64,000 bases of DNA, from contig JAIELF010000015.1 of NCBI GenBank assembly GCA_019753235.1, forward strand, positions 1 to 64,000. Reading direction: 5' to 3'. The notes beneath the pieces are model-generated. The model was not told the origin of the DNA. It saw only the letters and a program-made list of their open reading frames with translations, and ran no database searches. Position 1 is the stretch's first letter. Each line of letters opens with the position of its first letter. This DNA comes from a bacterium. GTDB taxonomy: Bacteria; Planctomycetota; Planctomycetia; Kolteriales; Kolteriaceae. This document shows positions 44,930-54,233 of this stretch, piece by piece. The position numbers were made by a program, and so were the translations under genes.

Positions 44930-46285
44930 TCACTCGAAACGGATATCAACCGAGTGACTATGGGCTGTCAGTCCTTCTTTGGACGCGAGCATCCGCACGG
45001 AGTCGGCGACCTCGGCCAGCTTCTCCTTCGTGTAGCGGATGATGCTGGACCGCTTAAGAAAATCGTTGGCCGACAGTCCCGAGGCGAACCGAGCGGTCCC
45101 GCTGGTCGGGAGTGTATGCGAAGGGCCCGCGATGTAATCGCCGACCGCCACCGGGCTCCAACGACCGACGAAGATGGCCCCGGCATGCTGGATCCGCGCC
45201 AACGTCGCATCGGCATCGGCGGTCTGAATCGACAGATGCTCGGGGGCGAACTCGTCGCTGAAAGCGCACCCCTCTTTTTCATCGCCGACAAGCACCATGG
45301 CGCCGTAGTCTTCGAGACTCTCTCGGGCCAATTCGCTTCGCGCGACCCGCGCGAGTTGCCGAGCGAGAGCGTCGTTCATCCGCGATGCCCATTCGCTGGA
45401 CCAAGTGATCAAGATGCTTGCTCCGGGAGCATGCTCCGCTTGGCTGATGAGGTCTGCCGCCACGAGGTCGACGTCGGCAGAGTCGTCGGCGAGAATGACG
45501 ACTTCGGTGGGGCCGGCGAGCATGTCGATGCCAACACGGTCGCTGACAAGTTGCTTGGCCAGCGCCACGAAAAGATTGCCCGGGCCCACGATTTTGTCGA
45601 CCGGCGGGATTCCTTCCACACCGTAAGCAAGCGCCGCCACTCCTTGGGCGCCGCCCATGCGATAGAGTTCGTGCACACCTAACTCAAAGCATGCCGCTTG
45701 CACATCTCGATTGTCGGCGCCGAAGTGGGTCGGCGGCGCCATGACCGCGATCTGGTCGACGCCTGCTGCCTGCGCGGGAACAACGGTCATCAGCAACGTG
45801 GATGGATAGGCGGCTGCTCCGCCTGGAATGCAGCATCCCACCCGCCGAAGGGGTCGATAAATCAGGCCAAGCGTGCTTGTGTCATCCTTTTGCCAGACAT
45901 CGTGATGCAGGATCGCCTTTTGAAACTGCATGACATTGTCACGGACATGCCGAACCGCTTGCAAAAAAGCGGGGTCTGCCGACCGATGCGACTCTTCGAG
46001 TTGGGCCGGGTCGACGCGCAGATCGGCAAGATGAACGTCGGCTCGGTCAAGCTTTTGGCTGTATTCCCGTAACGCCGGCAGCCCACGCGATTCGACATCG
46101 CGACAGATTCGTTCGACGACCTGTTTCGGTGAAAGGGCTTCGCCGAAAACGTCCAAGGTTCGCTGCCGACCCTGTGCCGAGACGACATCCCCGCGTGGGC
46201 TCAGCTTTCGGCGAATCGCTTGAAATGCTTCTTTGCCGCCCGGTGATCGGCCATCAATGGTCGGCAGCAAAATCGGTTGGCTCAT
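44930..46285 (-). CDS. hisD: Histidinol dehydrogenase
   Basis: 451-residue enzyme converting L-histidinol to L-histidine with two NAD+. Signatures include YIPGGAAAYPSTLLM-like GCCIPGGAAAYPSTLL, VDKIVGPGNLFVALAKQLV, DMLAGPTEVVILAD, and GPSHTLPTSGTARFASGLSANDF near the C-terminus. Zn and catalytic Glu/His positions in EHAPGASILIT and PEHLSI are kept. It is the last gene of the minus-strand metabolic run and ends 21 bases from moxR. Confidence 0.95.
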   Translation of the reverse strand: MSQPILLPTIDGRSPGGKEAFQAIRRKLSPRGDVVSAQGRQRTLDVFGEALSPKQVVERICRDVESRGLPALREYSQKLDRADVHLADLRVDPAQLEESHRSADPAFLQAVRHVRDNVMQFQKAILHHDVWQKDDTSTLGLIYRPLRRVGCCIPGGAAAYPSTLLMTVVPAQAAGVDQIAVMAPPTHFGADNRDVQAACFELGVHELYRMGGAQGVAALAYGVEGIPPVDKIVGPGNLFVALAKQLVSDRVGIDMLAGPTEVVILADDSADVDLVAADLISQAEHAPGASILITWSSEWASRMNDALARQLARVARSELARESLEDYGAMVLVGDEKEGCAFSDEFAPEHLSIQTADADATLARIQHAGAIFVGRWSPVAVGDYIAGPSHTLPTSGTARFASGLSANDFLKRSSIIRYTKEKLAEVADSVRMLASKEGLTAHSHSVDIRFE

Positions 46286-46352
46286 AGGCTGAGGGGTCCT
46301 GTTCGATTCGGTCGGTCACTTAGAAGGTAGACCGACACCAAGGGGAGACGGT

Positions 46353-46715
46353 TCACCCTTCCCACTGTTCCAAGATGCCGTTATGCGAATCGAGGACGGC
46401 GACTTTCGGCTTGTGGTGGGGGACTTCTTTCGGATCGAGCATCGCAAAAGCCAGGACGATCAAGCGGTCGCCCGTCGTTGCCAGCCGTGCCATCGCGCCG
46501 TTGAGTTCCATCTGCTTTTTGCCCCGCTCTCCCTTCAGCACGTAGGTCTCGCCGCGGGCGCCCGTCGAGACATTGGCGATCAGGACCGCTTCATAGGGGA
46601 GCAGGCCGGCGGCCTCCATCAGATCTTCGTCGATCGTGATGCTGCCATGGTAATGAAGATTGGTGCCGGTGCAGGCTCCCATGTGCAATTTCGATTTCAA
46701 GAGACGAAGTTGCAT
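46353..46715 (-). CDS. panD: Aspartate 1-decarboxylase proenzyme
   Basis: 120 residues. PanD makes beta-alanine for pantothenate. The self-processing site Gly24-Ser25 lies in HYHGSITID, giving the pyruvoyl group on the new N-terminal Ser. NGARFETY-like GARGETYVLKGERG, LNGAMARL and GDRLIVLAFAM match the family. It follows panC closely on the same strand. Confidence 0.95.
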   Translation of the reverse strand: MQLRLLKSKLHMGACTGTNLHYHGSITIDEDLMEAAGLLPYEAVLIANVSTGARGETYVLKGERGKKQMELNGAMARLATTGDRLIVLAFAMLDPKEVPHHKPKVAVLDSHNGILEQWEG

Positions 46716-46774
46716 GAGTCCGTTCGTTCCTTTTTACTTTCCGACCGAGATTCAAGATCGCTCGCTGATTCCCG

Positions 46775-47659
46775 TTACATGGGGTTCAGCAGGGCGTTGT
46801 CGATCAACCGAGCTTTGCCAAAATGTACGGCCAGCGCCGCTACCGCCGACCTATCGACCCTGTCGATGCTGGCGAGACTCTGGGCATCTAGGATCTCGGC
46901 ATAATCGAGTCTTCCCAACGGAGCCGAGGCTATCTCGTCGATCATCGCTTGCCTAAGTCTACCGGCGTCCCGCTCGCCTTGCTGCAATAGTCTTGTCGCT
47001 AAATCTAGCGACCGCTTCAAGATCACTGCCTGGCCCCGTTCCTCTGGATTGAGATAGCGGTTTCGGGAACTCATCGCCAGACCGTCGGGTTCTCTCACGA
47101 TGGGACATTTTCGAATCTTTAGGGGAAAATCGAGATCTTCGACCATGCGCTCGATCACGAGGCACTGCTGATAGTCTTTCAAACCGAAGAATGCGATGTC
47201 GGCTGGGATGAGATGAAAGAGTTTCGAAAGAACCGTCGCCACTCCGATAAAGTGGCCTGGCCGGTGCCGACCGCACAGTGGCTTTTCGGTCTCGCTTACT
47301 TGAACTCGCGTGCACGAATCGGCGGGGTACATCGTTTCGACGTTGGGCGCGAAGATGAGATCCACTCCGGAACGGGCACACAGTTCGCGGTCTTCTTCGG
47401 GCGTGCGCGGGTAGGCGGCAAAATCTTCTTTGGGGCCGAACTGAATCGGATTGACAAAGATCGTGGCGATGACGAACGAAGTCTCCTCGGCCGCTTGCCG
47501 ACAAAGGCTTGCGTGGCCTTCGTGAAGGTTTCCCATCGTGGGGACCAGCCTGATCGTGTGGTTCAGCAGACGTGCTGTCTGCACACGCTCGAAGATTTCC
47601 TTCTTGCCGGTGATCCAAAGAGCTGGCTTTCGTGGCGTCACGTTTCTGTCGGCTCCCAT
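46775..47659 (-). CDS. panC: Pantothenate synthetase
   Basis: 294 residues. PanC joins pantoate and beta-alanine with ATP. The nucleotidyltransferase motif HEGH is in TMGNLHEGHASL, followed by FVNPIQFGPKEDFAAYPR, FFGLKDYQQ and the second ATP motif MSSRNRYL. The start overlaps the folK stop by 22 bases, which suggests coupled translation. Confidence 0.95.
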   Translation of the reverse strand: MGADRNVTPRKPALWITGKKEIFERVQTARLLNHTIRLVPTMGNLHEGHASLCRQAAEETSFVIATIFVNPIQFGPKEDFAAYPRTPEEDRELCARSGVDLIFAPNVETMYPADSCTRVQVSETEKPLCGRHRPGHFIGVATVLSKLFHLIPADIAFFGLKDYQQCLVIERMVEDLDFPLKIRKCPIVREPDGLAMSSRNRYLNPEERGQAVILKRSLDLATRLLQQGERDAGRLRQAMIDEIASAPLGRLDYAEILDAQSLASIDRVDRSAVAALAVHFGKARLIDNALLNPM

Positions 47660-48471
47660 CGTTGGCCTGGCTTCAGTGAATCAAGAAAGTCCATCAAATG
47701 TTGCACAACACTCTTATGGGCGTCATGTCGAAGGTCGACAGCAGGAAGGGTTATCCCCTCGCGCGAGTGATGGCTTGCCGATTCCTTCATCTCCTCGTCG
47801 ACGAGAACCCAGGTTGCTTCGCGAGCGGGAGGATAATCGAGCTTGATCCCGACTCGTGACACTCCTAGCCGGAAGAATGCTACCGCCTCGCTCGGATCGA
47901 GGCAATCGACGGGAGGAGAGTCAGGGAGACGCTGCTGGATTAACGACGCGATCCGATCGAGCGTTGCCCCTCTTTTGCCCAACCAGATAAAACGAGGGGC
48001 TCGTTGCGTGACCCGTTCCAGGAGATCCGCGATCGGCAACTTCAGTATCGGGTGGATCGCGCTCGCCATGAGATCGCATGCCGGCTTCAAAACGAACCAG
48101 CGGTAGTGCATCCGCGGGTGCGGCAAGATCAATGGCTGGGTGTCGATCACGGGGCCATCGCTCCAGACCAGGTCGAGATCGATCGAGCGCGGACTCCAAG
48201 TCGAGCGATCCTTCTCACCAAACTTTTGTTCGCTTCGTCTTATCGTCTGGAAGATCTCGATCGGGTCGACACTTGAGTCGACGAGATAAACCCCGTTGAT
48301 GAACGGCCGGCCGAGAGATTGATTCTCGGTGCCAACGGGTGGGGTAAGATAAAGAGGGCTCGCCAGGACTCGCGCCGCTGGGATCTCGCCTGCCAAATGG
48401 TTGATCAGATCGTGAAAGGTCCGGGCGGCCGGCCCCAAGTTCGCCCCAAACGCAATGAGCGATCGCGTCAT
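47638..48471 (-). CDS. folK: HPPK (folate pyrophosphokinase) with C-terminal extension
   Basis: 277 residues. The first 165 or so are 6-hydroxymethyl-7,8-dihydropterin pyrophosphokinase: SLIAFGANLGP, SPLYLTPPVG, FINGVYLVDS, and the signature RSTWSPRSIDLDLVW followed by LPHPRMHYRWFVLKP. The last 110 residues (RFIWLGKRGATLDRIASLI onwards) are beyond the normal end of HPPK and I do not recognise them. It overlaps the CYTH gene by four bases (ATGA) at its start and panC at its end. Confidence 0.9.
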   Translation of the reverse strand: MTRSLIAFGANLGPAARTFHDLINHLAGEIPAARVLASPLYLTPPVGTENQSLGRPFINGVYLVDSSVDPIEIFQTIRRSEQKFGEKDRSTWSPRSIDLDLVWSDGPVIDTQPLILPHPRMHYRWFVLKPACDLMASAIHPILKLPIADLLERVTQRAPRFIWLGKRGATLDRIASLIQQRLPDSPPVDCLDPSEAVAFFRLGVSRVGIKLDYPPAREATWVLVDEEMKESASHHSREGITLPAVDLRHDAHKSVVQHLMDFLDSLKPGQRWEPTET

Positions 48472-49025
48472 CGTGTTGTCTCGGCCAGGAGGAGTTCAAG
48501 GTAGCTCCTCCTTTCGGAAGATCGCAGACCAAGATGCTCGGCCAAACGGACGACCGATTGCCGGGCTTGATCCAGCGAATTCTGGTCGGCCATCTGTTCG
48601 ATCTCAACGAAGTTGCCGACACCAGTCACTTGATCGACCGAAATGATCGTGTCAGACCCTTCCCACTCGAGGTGGAACTCGCGGCGGACCTTTTGAACGA
48701 CGGCAACTTTGCGGAATCCTAGCTTTTCCAGCAGCCCTGAAAGTGCCGGCACATTCGATGTCGTCAAGCCCAGAGGAATCTCGATCTCTTCGCGGGTTTT
48801 CGTTGCCTTGTCGAGCTTGGGCCCCTTGTAGGTTATGTGGATAGAACCACCTTCGTCCCGCAGGCGAAGAGCCTCGTCGGTCTGTGCGAAATCGCGAGAG
48901 GGATGATTGAAATAGTAATCGCTTTGGGTTTTCGTTTCGGTGGGGCGAGCTTGAACGGGGACAAGCAAAGTATCGGGAGAGACCGTGGCCGGCAGGGCGA
49001 ACTTCATTTCAACTTCAAAGGCCAT
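48468..49025 (-). CDS. CYTH-domain protein (CyaB-like class IV adenylyl cyclase/triphosphatase)
   Basis: 185 residues. The CYTH signature ExExK is EVEMK at residues 4-8. Basic and acidic residues of the tunnel fold follow (LRLRDEGG, HITYKGPK, KTREEIEI, VRREFHLEWEG, ISVDQVTGVGNFVEIE). Members are class IV adenylyl cyclases or thiamine/inorganic triphosphatases; position next to folK does not decide between them. First gene of the minus-strand run. Confidence 0.88.
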   Translation of the reverse strand: MAFEVEMKFALPATVSPDTLLVPVQARPTETKTQSDYYFNHPSRDFAQTDEALRLRDEGGSIHITYKGPKLDKATKTREEIEIPLGLTTSNVPALSGLLEKLGFRKVAVVQKVRREFHLEWEGSDTIISVDQVTGVGNFVEIEQMADQNSLDQARQSVVRLAEHLGLRSSERRSYLELLLAETTR

Positions 49026-49321
49026 CTCAAACCTCTGTCAAAATTCGGGCGGATCTCCCCGAGCCCCGTTCGTCCTTAGAATAGAAGAAGTCTTACTCAG
49101 AGGGAGAAGAGGTCCTCCGTTGTTCGTGTGAGATAAACCTTGGACGAATCGGCCGCCGGGGCCGACACTCCTCGATGCGCCCCGATTTGCCTCGATGTGC
49201 CGGCGAATCCTGGCATGTCGTTTCCGAGGCGGATGGCGCGGTGAATGACGATGGGTTTCTGAATATTGACCGGGGCCTCACGCCGCGAGGCGATTGATTC
49301 CCAGGAAAGGGAGAAGAAGCG

Positions 49322-49717
49322 ATGATTCGCGAAGCAGCACGACCGTCGGATGCCCGCAATGTGCTGGGCGGGGCGTTGCAGCGGTGTTCGGTCGCGCCGA
49401 TGACGGGCTTTTTTCGGACCGGCTGTTGTGAAACCAACGACGAAGATGTCGGCGTGCATACGGTCTGCGCCGTGATGTCGGCAGCGTTTCTGGCTTTCTC
49501 GCGTTCTCGGGGGAATGACCTTTCGACGCCCGCGCCTCAGTTTGGCTTTCCCGGATTGAAGCCCGGCGACCTTTGGTGTTTGTGCGCGGATCGTTGGAAG
49601 GAAGCTCTTGAGGCGGGCTGTCCGCCGGCGGTGGTTTTGTCAGCCACGCATGAGGCGACTCTTTCGCTGGTGTCGCTGGCGGATCTACAAGCCCATGCCG
49701 TGAAAACTGCCCCTTAA
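49322..49717 (+). CDS. DUF2237 family protein
   Basis: 131 residues matching the DUF2237 pattern throughout: NVLGGALQRCS, TGFFRTGCCET, VGVHTVCAVMSAAFLAFSRSRGNDLSTPAPQFGFPGLKPGDLWCLC, and the end VVLSATHEATL. Five to six Cys are conserved. Function of the family is unknown. GGGAGAAG precedes the ATG. A strong hairpin follows within ten bases of the stop. Confidence 0.9.
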   Translation: MIREAARPSDARNVLGGALQRCSVAPMTGFFRTGCCETNDEDVGVHTVCAVMSAAFLAFSRSRGNDLSTPAPQFGFPGLKPGDLWCLCADRWKEALEAGCPPAVVLSATHEATLSLVSLADLQAHAVKTAP

Positions 49718-49725
49718 AAAAAATT

Positions 49726-49757
49726 CAGGCCAGCTTCTTATGGAGAAGACTGGCCTG
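49726..49757. terminator. Hairpin terminator between convergent genes
   Basis: Eight-base arms CAGGCCAG and CTGGCCTG, extended inward by CTTCT and AGAAG with one unpaired base. On the minus strand the stem is followed by a run of seven or more T, serving the gene at 49846-50280. It sits ten bases after the DUF2237 stop and probably also ends that transcript. Confidence 0.85.
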
Positions 49758-49845
49758 CTTGTCTCGTTTGTTCGATCGGAACCCAAGTGATTCTGATGGG
49801 CACCGGTTCCACTTGGCTCGATGCGCCTGAGCGGTCGCCTCCTTG

Positions 49846-50280
49846 TTACCAGCGGTTTAGGATGAAGTATCCTCGATCTCGGGGAGGCAGAGAATAAAGC
49901 GTCTCTCTTTCTCCTTCGTTGCCTGGCAACGTCAACTGTTTGGGAAGCAGGCGAACGTCGTAGAGCCTTGGCTCGTATCGGTTCGGTCCATCATTGAATG
50001 GTTTGGCGAATCGGCTGGGGATGATTCGCCGAACGAAGGGCCCTTGCCGGACGCGCGACGGAGGGTTCTGAAAGATTCGGCGAGGCGGGCTTGTCGCTCC
50101 CTCTTGAAGAACTTCTCCCTCGTGAATCACGGTAGCGCCCGGGGGGACGTCCTCGATCACGACTGTTTCGTTCGAGACACTCGGGCCTGAACTGGCTCGA
50201 GAGGGGATCGCTTCATCTCCCCACGCGAGGCCGGCAAGGGCAGGCAGCGTCCAAAGGATCGGACGCGCGTGGTTTCTCAT
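49846..50280 (-). CDS. Small secreted protein of unknown function
   Basis: 144 residues with a signal peptide ending near LAWG. The mature part is beta-prone and Pro/Arg-rich (PSRVRQGPFVRRIIPSRF, YEPRLYDVRLLPKQL) and ends in YFILNRW. No family recognised. AAGGAG precedes the ATG and a strong terminator follows its end. Confidence 0.6.
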   Translation of the reverse strand: MRNHARPILWTLPALAGLAWGDEAIPSRASSGPSVSNETVVIEDVPPGATVIHEGEVLQEGATSPPRRIFQNPPSRVRQGPFVRRIIPSRFAKPFNDGPNRYEPRLYDVRLLPKQLTLPGNEGERETLYSLPPRDRGYFILNRW

Positions 50281-50878
50281 GTTGTTCTCCTTGGTGTTTG
50301 GGTCAGCCTACCGATCGGGCTCACCTCGTGGCGAGCGAGTTATCCCGATTCGATGGGCAGCTCCCCCTTTACTCTTTGTCCCAGCAGTCAAGGTGATGAT
50401 CACCGATCGCCCGCTGTTCCAGAGAATGAAGGTGTGCTCCTTTTGATTCGGACGGTCATTTCGGAAGTGACAAAGGCTTCTTGCTTCTGGTTGGCTGAAC
50501 CGTCGGCAGACTTTTGTCTCCTCCCCATGGAGTATGAAGTGCAAAGCCGCCGCTTTCCAAACGAGTTTTGTCTTGAGTCTTTTTTGTGGCTCTTTTAAGC
50601 AAACTCTTTCGCGAGCCCCTCCTTCTTGGAATCATTCCTTTAGTCGCCCCTAGTCGGTCTCCGCTGGGAAAGCTGGGTAAAGTCTCCTGCCGGATCGAGA
50701 CGACTTTCGCCCGTACTTTGTTGGCCGACCGTCCCAAGAGAGTGTCGAGGTCTTTACGGATTAGTCGGAACGAAGCAGATGGGTAACGGGAGAGCCTAGA
50801 GCCAAGCGCTCGATGAGAGATGGAAAGCGATCGTTCGCGTGAGCGCGTCGGTTTCATCGGTGGGCCAAACCGAAGCGA
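50281..50878. other. Long intergenic region
   Basis: About 600 bases with lower GC than the neighbours and several T-rich or A-rich patches (50575-50605). Frames on both strands lack ribosome sites or coding character. It must include the promoter of the small secreted gene. No tRNA-like cloverleaf or clear repeat was found. Confidence 0.45.
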
Positions 50879-51127
50879 TCAGCCGCCGCTGACGGGTGGG
50901 ATGCAGGCGATTCGGCTCTTTTCTTTCAGGCAGACGTTGTCGCTGGCGTAGGCCTCGTCGACCGCGATCATCGATTGGCAAATCAGGCTGGCCGACTTGG
51001 GAAGGCGTTCCATCAATGCTTTTCGAAGATCGCTTACCGTAGCATTCGTGGGTAAAGCGATCGGCAATGACTCTTGCCCCGCCTCTTCTCGGATTTGTGC
51101 AAAGAGAAGAACCCGATACTCCGTCAT
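50879..51127 (-). CDS. MoaD/ThiS family sulfur carrier protein
   Basis: 82-residue ubiquitin-like sulfur carrier. It starts TEYRVLLFAQIREEAG and ends with IPPVSGG, the Gly-Gly end that is adenylated and thiocarboxylated. MoaD supplies sulfur for molybdopterin. It overlaps the 1007-residue dehydrogenase by four bases (ATGA), so translation is coupled. No other molybdopterin gene is in the window. Confidence 0.88.
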   Translation of the reverse strand: MTEYRVLLFAQIREEAGQESLPIALPTNATVSDLRKALMERLPKSASLICQSMIAVDEAYASDNVCLKEKSRIACIPPVSGG

Positions 51128-54100
51128 GAGAGTATGCCTCGCTCGATCGGGCGGAACATCAATTGTGGTTGTGGCACCAAGCCATGGGACAACGCTAGCA
51201 GCTTGACCGGATGAACGGTCGGCTTTCGCGAGCCTTGCTCCATCTGCATTCGGCAAGAGCCGCACTGCGTAGTGCCGGCCAGGATATCCCCTTGTGAGAG
51301 TCGTTCAAGCATGGCCCGGCCCGCGCGGAGCGAGGCATCAAAACCATCCGCTCTCATGCCGAAGGTGCCTGCCATGCCGCTACAACCCAGATCCATCTCT
51401 ACGACCCGGAGCCCCGGAATCGCATGAAGCATTTCGACGGGCCAGGCCCGCTGTTCAAGGGCCCTTTGGTGGCAGGGCTCGTGGTAGCCAACACTGATGG
51501 GGACCGGCGTTTGGCCGGTCGGAATATCCCCTTGTGCGATCGCCCGCGCAAAGAACTCCGAGGCCTCGAATGTAGCCTGGGCGACGAATTCGATGTCGGT
51601 GTCGGCGATCAAATGACGAGCCTCATCACGAAGCATCAATGCCGCGCTCGGCTCGGTCATGACTAGAAAGAATCCTTCGCGGGCCAGTTCGACGGCGATC
51701 TCAAAGTTCCAGAGAACCAACGAGCGAGCGGTCTCGATATCGCCCTGCTGAAGCAGGGTCATGCCGCTGGCTCTTTGCCGGGCCGGCACGAAGACCTGAT
51801 AACCAAAATGAATCAGCAGCCTCGCCACAGACTCGCCGAGTTCAGGGTCGTGATGATTGGTGTAGGTATCGACAAAGAGAGCGACCCGCTTCGGGTTTCG
51901 CTTGCTGCGCGGCTTGCGGGTCCAGCCTTCTCGTCGAGCCCGCTCAAGAAACGTTCGGTGATCGAAGCGATAAAGCCTTCGTTTGCGCGAGAGGCCGACA
52001 AGGTTCTCGAGCATCCATCGGCTCCAGTCTCCTGCAAAGAGTCGATTGGCGAAGTGAGCTTGCGAGCTTCCCCACCGGGCCCAACCGGGCCAATGAGCCA
52101 TGAACCAATCGGTTCGCCCCAGGCCATGCTCGGCCACATGGGCAGCTTTGGTCTCCAGCATCAGCTTCGAAATATCCGTTCCCGTCGGGCATTCGAGCCG
52201 ACACATCTTGCAGTAGACACAATGGTCGGCCAGTTCTCGCAGCTCGGGAGACGAAATGGATAAGCCGGCGATCTCTCCTTGAAGAGTTTGCCGAACAACG
52301 TTGGCCAGCGCTCGAGGGGAGCCCGCTTCGGTGGTGTCGGCTCGATAAGTCGGACACATCCGCATGGAAGGTTGAAGCGATTGGCATGAGCCGCACCCGT
52401 TGCAACGCTGCGCTGTTTCGATGACCGACAATTTCGGCCAACGGAGAAACTCCGCGCGTTCGGTGGGGGAAGCGCTGATCTCTGAAGCGGGGGTCGGACG
52501 AAGCGTTGCTGGCCGAAGAAGCTTCGTTGGGAAGGACTGATCGGCCCCGGTGACGCGCCCGGGATTGAGGACACCTCCCGGATCGAAGATCGACTTTATT
52601 CGAAGAAATGCCGGGTAAAGGCCTGGATATTGGCGGGGCAACCAAGCCGAGCGGAGCAACCCCGCGCCATGTTCACCATTAAACGTTCCGCCGCACGCCA
52701 TCACCGCTTCGAACATGGCCTCGGCGAGGTCGACCATCTTCTCTCGGTCGTGGATGCGGTGCAGATCGAGCAATGGTCGCGAATGCAAAATGCCCACGGC
52801 CGCATGGGCCGAGTATGTCGCGGTCACTCCAAACTTCTTCATGATGTTTTGCACCCGAGCCAGAAACTCGGGGAATCGGCTCGGCGGGACGGCAGTGTTC
52901 TCGACGAACGGCGTCGGCAAGACATTGTCCGCGGGCCGAGTCATGCGAGGCATCGCCCGGTCGCGCACCTTCCAGCAGAGCGACAAGTACGGCTCGCCGT
53001 AGACCTCTCGCGTTTGCAGCGTCAACTTCTTGATTCGGTCGAGCCGATTCTGATTGAGAAGAACTCGCTCGACAACATTGTCGGCACTGTTTCCCTCATG
53101 TTCGATGATGAGAATCGCCTCGGCTGCATCCGATACCCATTCGCGATACCAAGGCTCGACTTCGCGAACGACGCTCAGCAGCCGACGATCCAGGAGTTCG
53201 CAAGCGGTCGGTTGATACTCGATAGTCTCGGCGACCGCATCGACGGCGGCGGCCAACGAGGCAAACGTCGCCAAAAGCATGCCGCGGAAGGGGGGTGTCG
53301 GAACGGTGGCGAGCTTGATCTCGGTCGCGACGGCCAGTGTTCCCTCGGCACCCGCGAAGAGTCGCGCCAGATCCACGCTTCGCCCGTCATAAAGGCCGCG
53401 CAGTTCGTATCCGCCATGCTTGAGGAGTTCCGGCGGTTGTTCTTCGGAAATGGATCGCGCGTTGGCGGCCAGGACGCGCATCAATTGCCGGGCAATCTGC
53501 GCGAGTGTGCCGACTTCCTGCGGGTCGCGGGTATCTCCGGCCCAGCGATCAAAAGTCAGCGTTTCTCCGGTCGCGAGAATCCCCTTCACGGAAAGGACAT
53601 GGTCGCGGGTGGTGCCGTACCGAATGGAATGGGGGCCGGCGGCATTGGTCCCGACCATTCCTCCCACAGTACATCGATCGCCGCTGACCGGGTCGACGGC
53701 AATCATTCGGCCCTGGGGGGCCAAAGCCCGCTGCACGTCGGCCAGTCGAACGCCTGGTTCCACCAGAACATCGCTCGAGCCCACGTGCAGGATTCTGTTC
53801 AAGTGACGCGTCAGATCTAAAACAATGCCCGGCCCCAGCGATTCCCCTGCCAGACCGGTTCCTGAGCCACGCGGATGGACCGAAATGTTCTGTTCGGCAG
53901 CATACTTGATGATGGCGGCAAGCTCGTCCGGCTGCCGAGGTGCAACAACGGCTTGGGGAATCACTTCTAAGATGCTGGCATCGTTGCTATACATCGATCG
54001 GGTCAGATCATCGAGATGAACCGAACCGCTCGTCAAGGCGCGAAGATCGTCCTGAAGTCGAACCTCGTGTTCTTCAAAAGGACGTTCCAAGGAATCGGCC

Positions 54101-54147
54101 CGCGTGTCAGAATAGGTTGTCGTGGCCCAAGACCGGTCCTCGGCCAC
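51124..54147 (-). CDS. FAD/Fe-S fusion dehydrogenase, GlcD/GlcF or YdiJ-like
   Basis: 1007 residues combining a FAD-linked 2-hydroxyacid oxidase and an iron-sulfur subunit. FAD-binding PCMH part: VHPRGSGTGLAGESLG, then MVGTNAAGPHS; FAD oxidase C-terminal domain follows (YSAHAAVGILHSRP; CGGTFNGEHGAGLLRS). Fe-S clusters: C582, C585, C588, C598 and C643, C646, C649, C653. The C-terminal part resembles CCG (heterodisulfide reductase type) domains, but both CCG motifs are altered: ASG near residue 792, and C922-S-G. Start is GTG with AAGGAC upstream. Probably oxidises glycolate, D-lactate or D-2-hydroxyglutarate. Confidence 0.88.
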   Translation of the reverse strand: MAEDRSWATTTYSDTRADSLERPFEEHEVRLQDDLRALTSGSVHLDDLTRSMYSNDASILEVIPQAVVAPRQPDELAAIIKYAAEQNISVHPRGSGTGLAGESLGPGIVLDLTRHLNRILHVGSSDVLVEPGVRLADVQRALAPQGRMIAVDPVSGDRCTVGGMVGTNAAGPHSIRYGTTRDHVLSVKGILATGETLTFDRWAGDTRDPQEVGTLAQIARQLMRVLAANARSISEEQPPELLKHGGYELRGLYDGRSVDLARLFAGAEGTLAVATEIKLATVPTPPFRGMLLATFASLAAAVDAVAETIEYQPTACELLDRRLLSVVREVEPWYREWVSDAAEAILIIEHEGNSADNVVERVLLNQNRLDRIKKLTLQTREVYGEPYLSLCWKVRDRAMPRMTRPADNVLPTPFVENTAVPPSRFPEFLARVQNIMKKFGVTATYSAHAAVGILHSRPLLDLHRIHDREKMVDLAEAMFEAVMACGGTFNGEHGAGLLRSAWLPRQYPGLYPAFLRIKSIFDPGGVLNPGRVTGADQSFPTKLLRPATLRPTPASEISASPTERAEFLRWPKLSVIETAQRCNGCGSCQSLQPSMRMCPTYRADTTEAGSPRALANVVRQTLQGEIAGLSISSPELRELADHCVYCKMCRLECPTGTDISKLMLETKAAHVAEHGLGRTDWFMAHWPGWARWGSSQAHFANRLFAGDWSRWMLENLVGLSRKRRLYRFDHRTFLERARREGWTRKPRSKRNPKRVALFVDTYTNHHDPELGESVARLLIHFGYQVFVPARQRASGMTLLQQGDIETARSLVLWNFEIAVELAREGFFLVMTEPSAALMLRDEARHLIADTDIEFVAQATFEASEFFARAIAQGDIPTGQTPVPISVGYHEPCHQRALEQRAWPVEMLHAIPGLRVVEMDLGCSGMAGTFGMRADGFDASLRAGRAMLERLSQGDILAGTTQCGSCRMQMEQGSRKPTVHPVKLLALSHGLVPQPQLMFRPIERGILS

Positions 54148-54233
54148 GTTGCGTCCTTCAGATTATCGGTCGAGCAAGTACTTGAGTCTACTGACAGTCT
54201 CTTTCAGGGGATCCCCGTGCCAGGAGCAACGCC

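Noticed and set aside
44916..44940. Seven-base inverted repeat between moxR and hisD as terminator
   Set aside because: Stem is short, overlaps the hisD end and lacks a T-run on either strand.
50281..50878. Possible tRNA or small RNA gene in the long gap
   Set aside because: No cloverleaf arms or TpsiC-loop pattern could be assembled.
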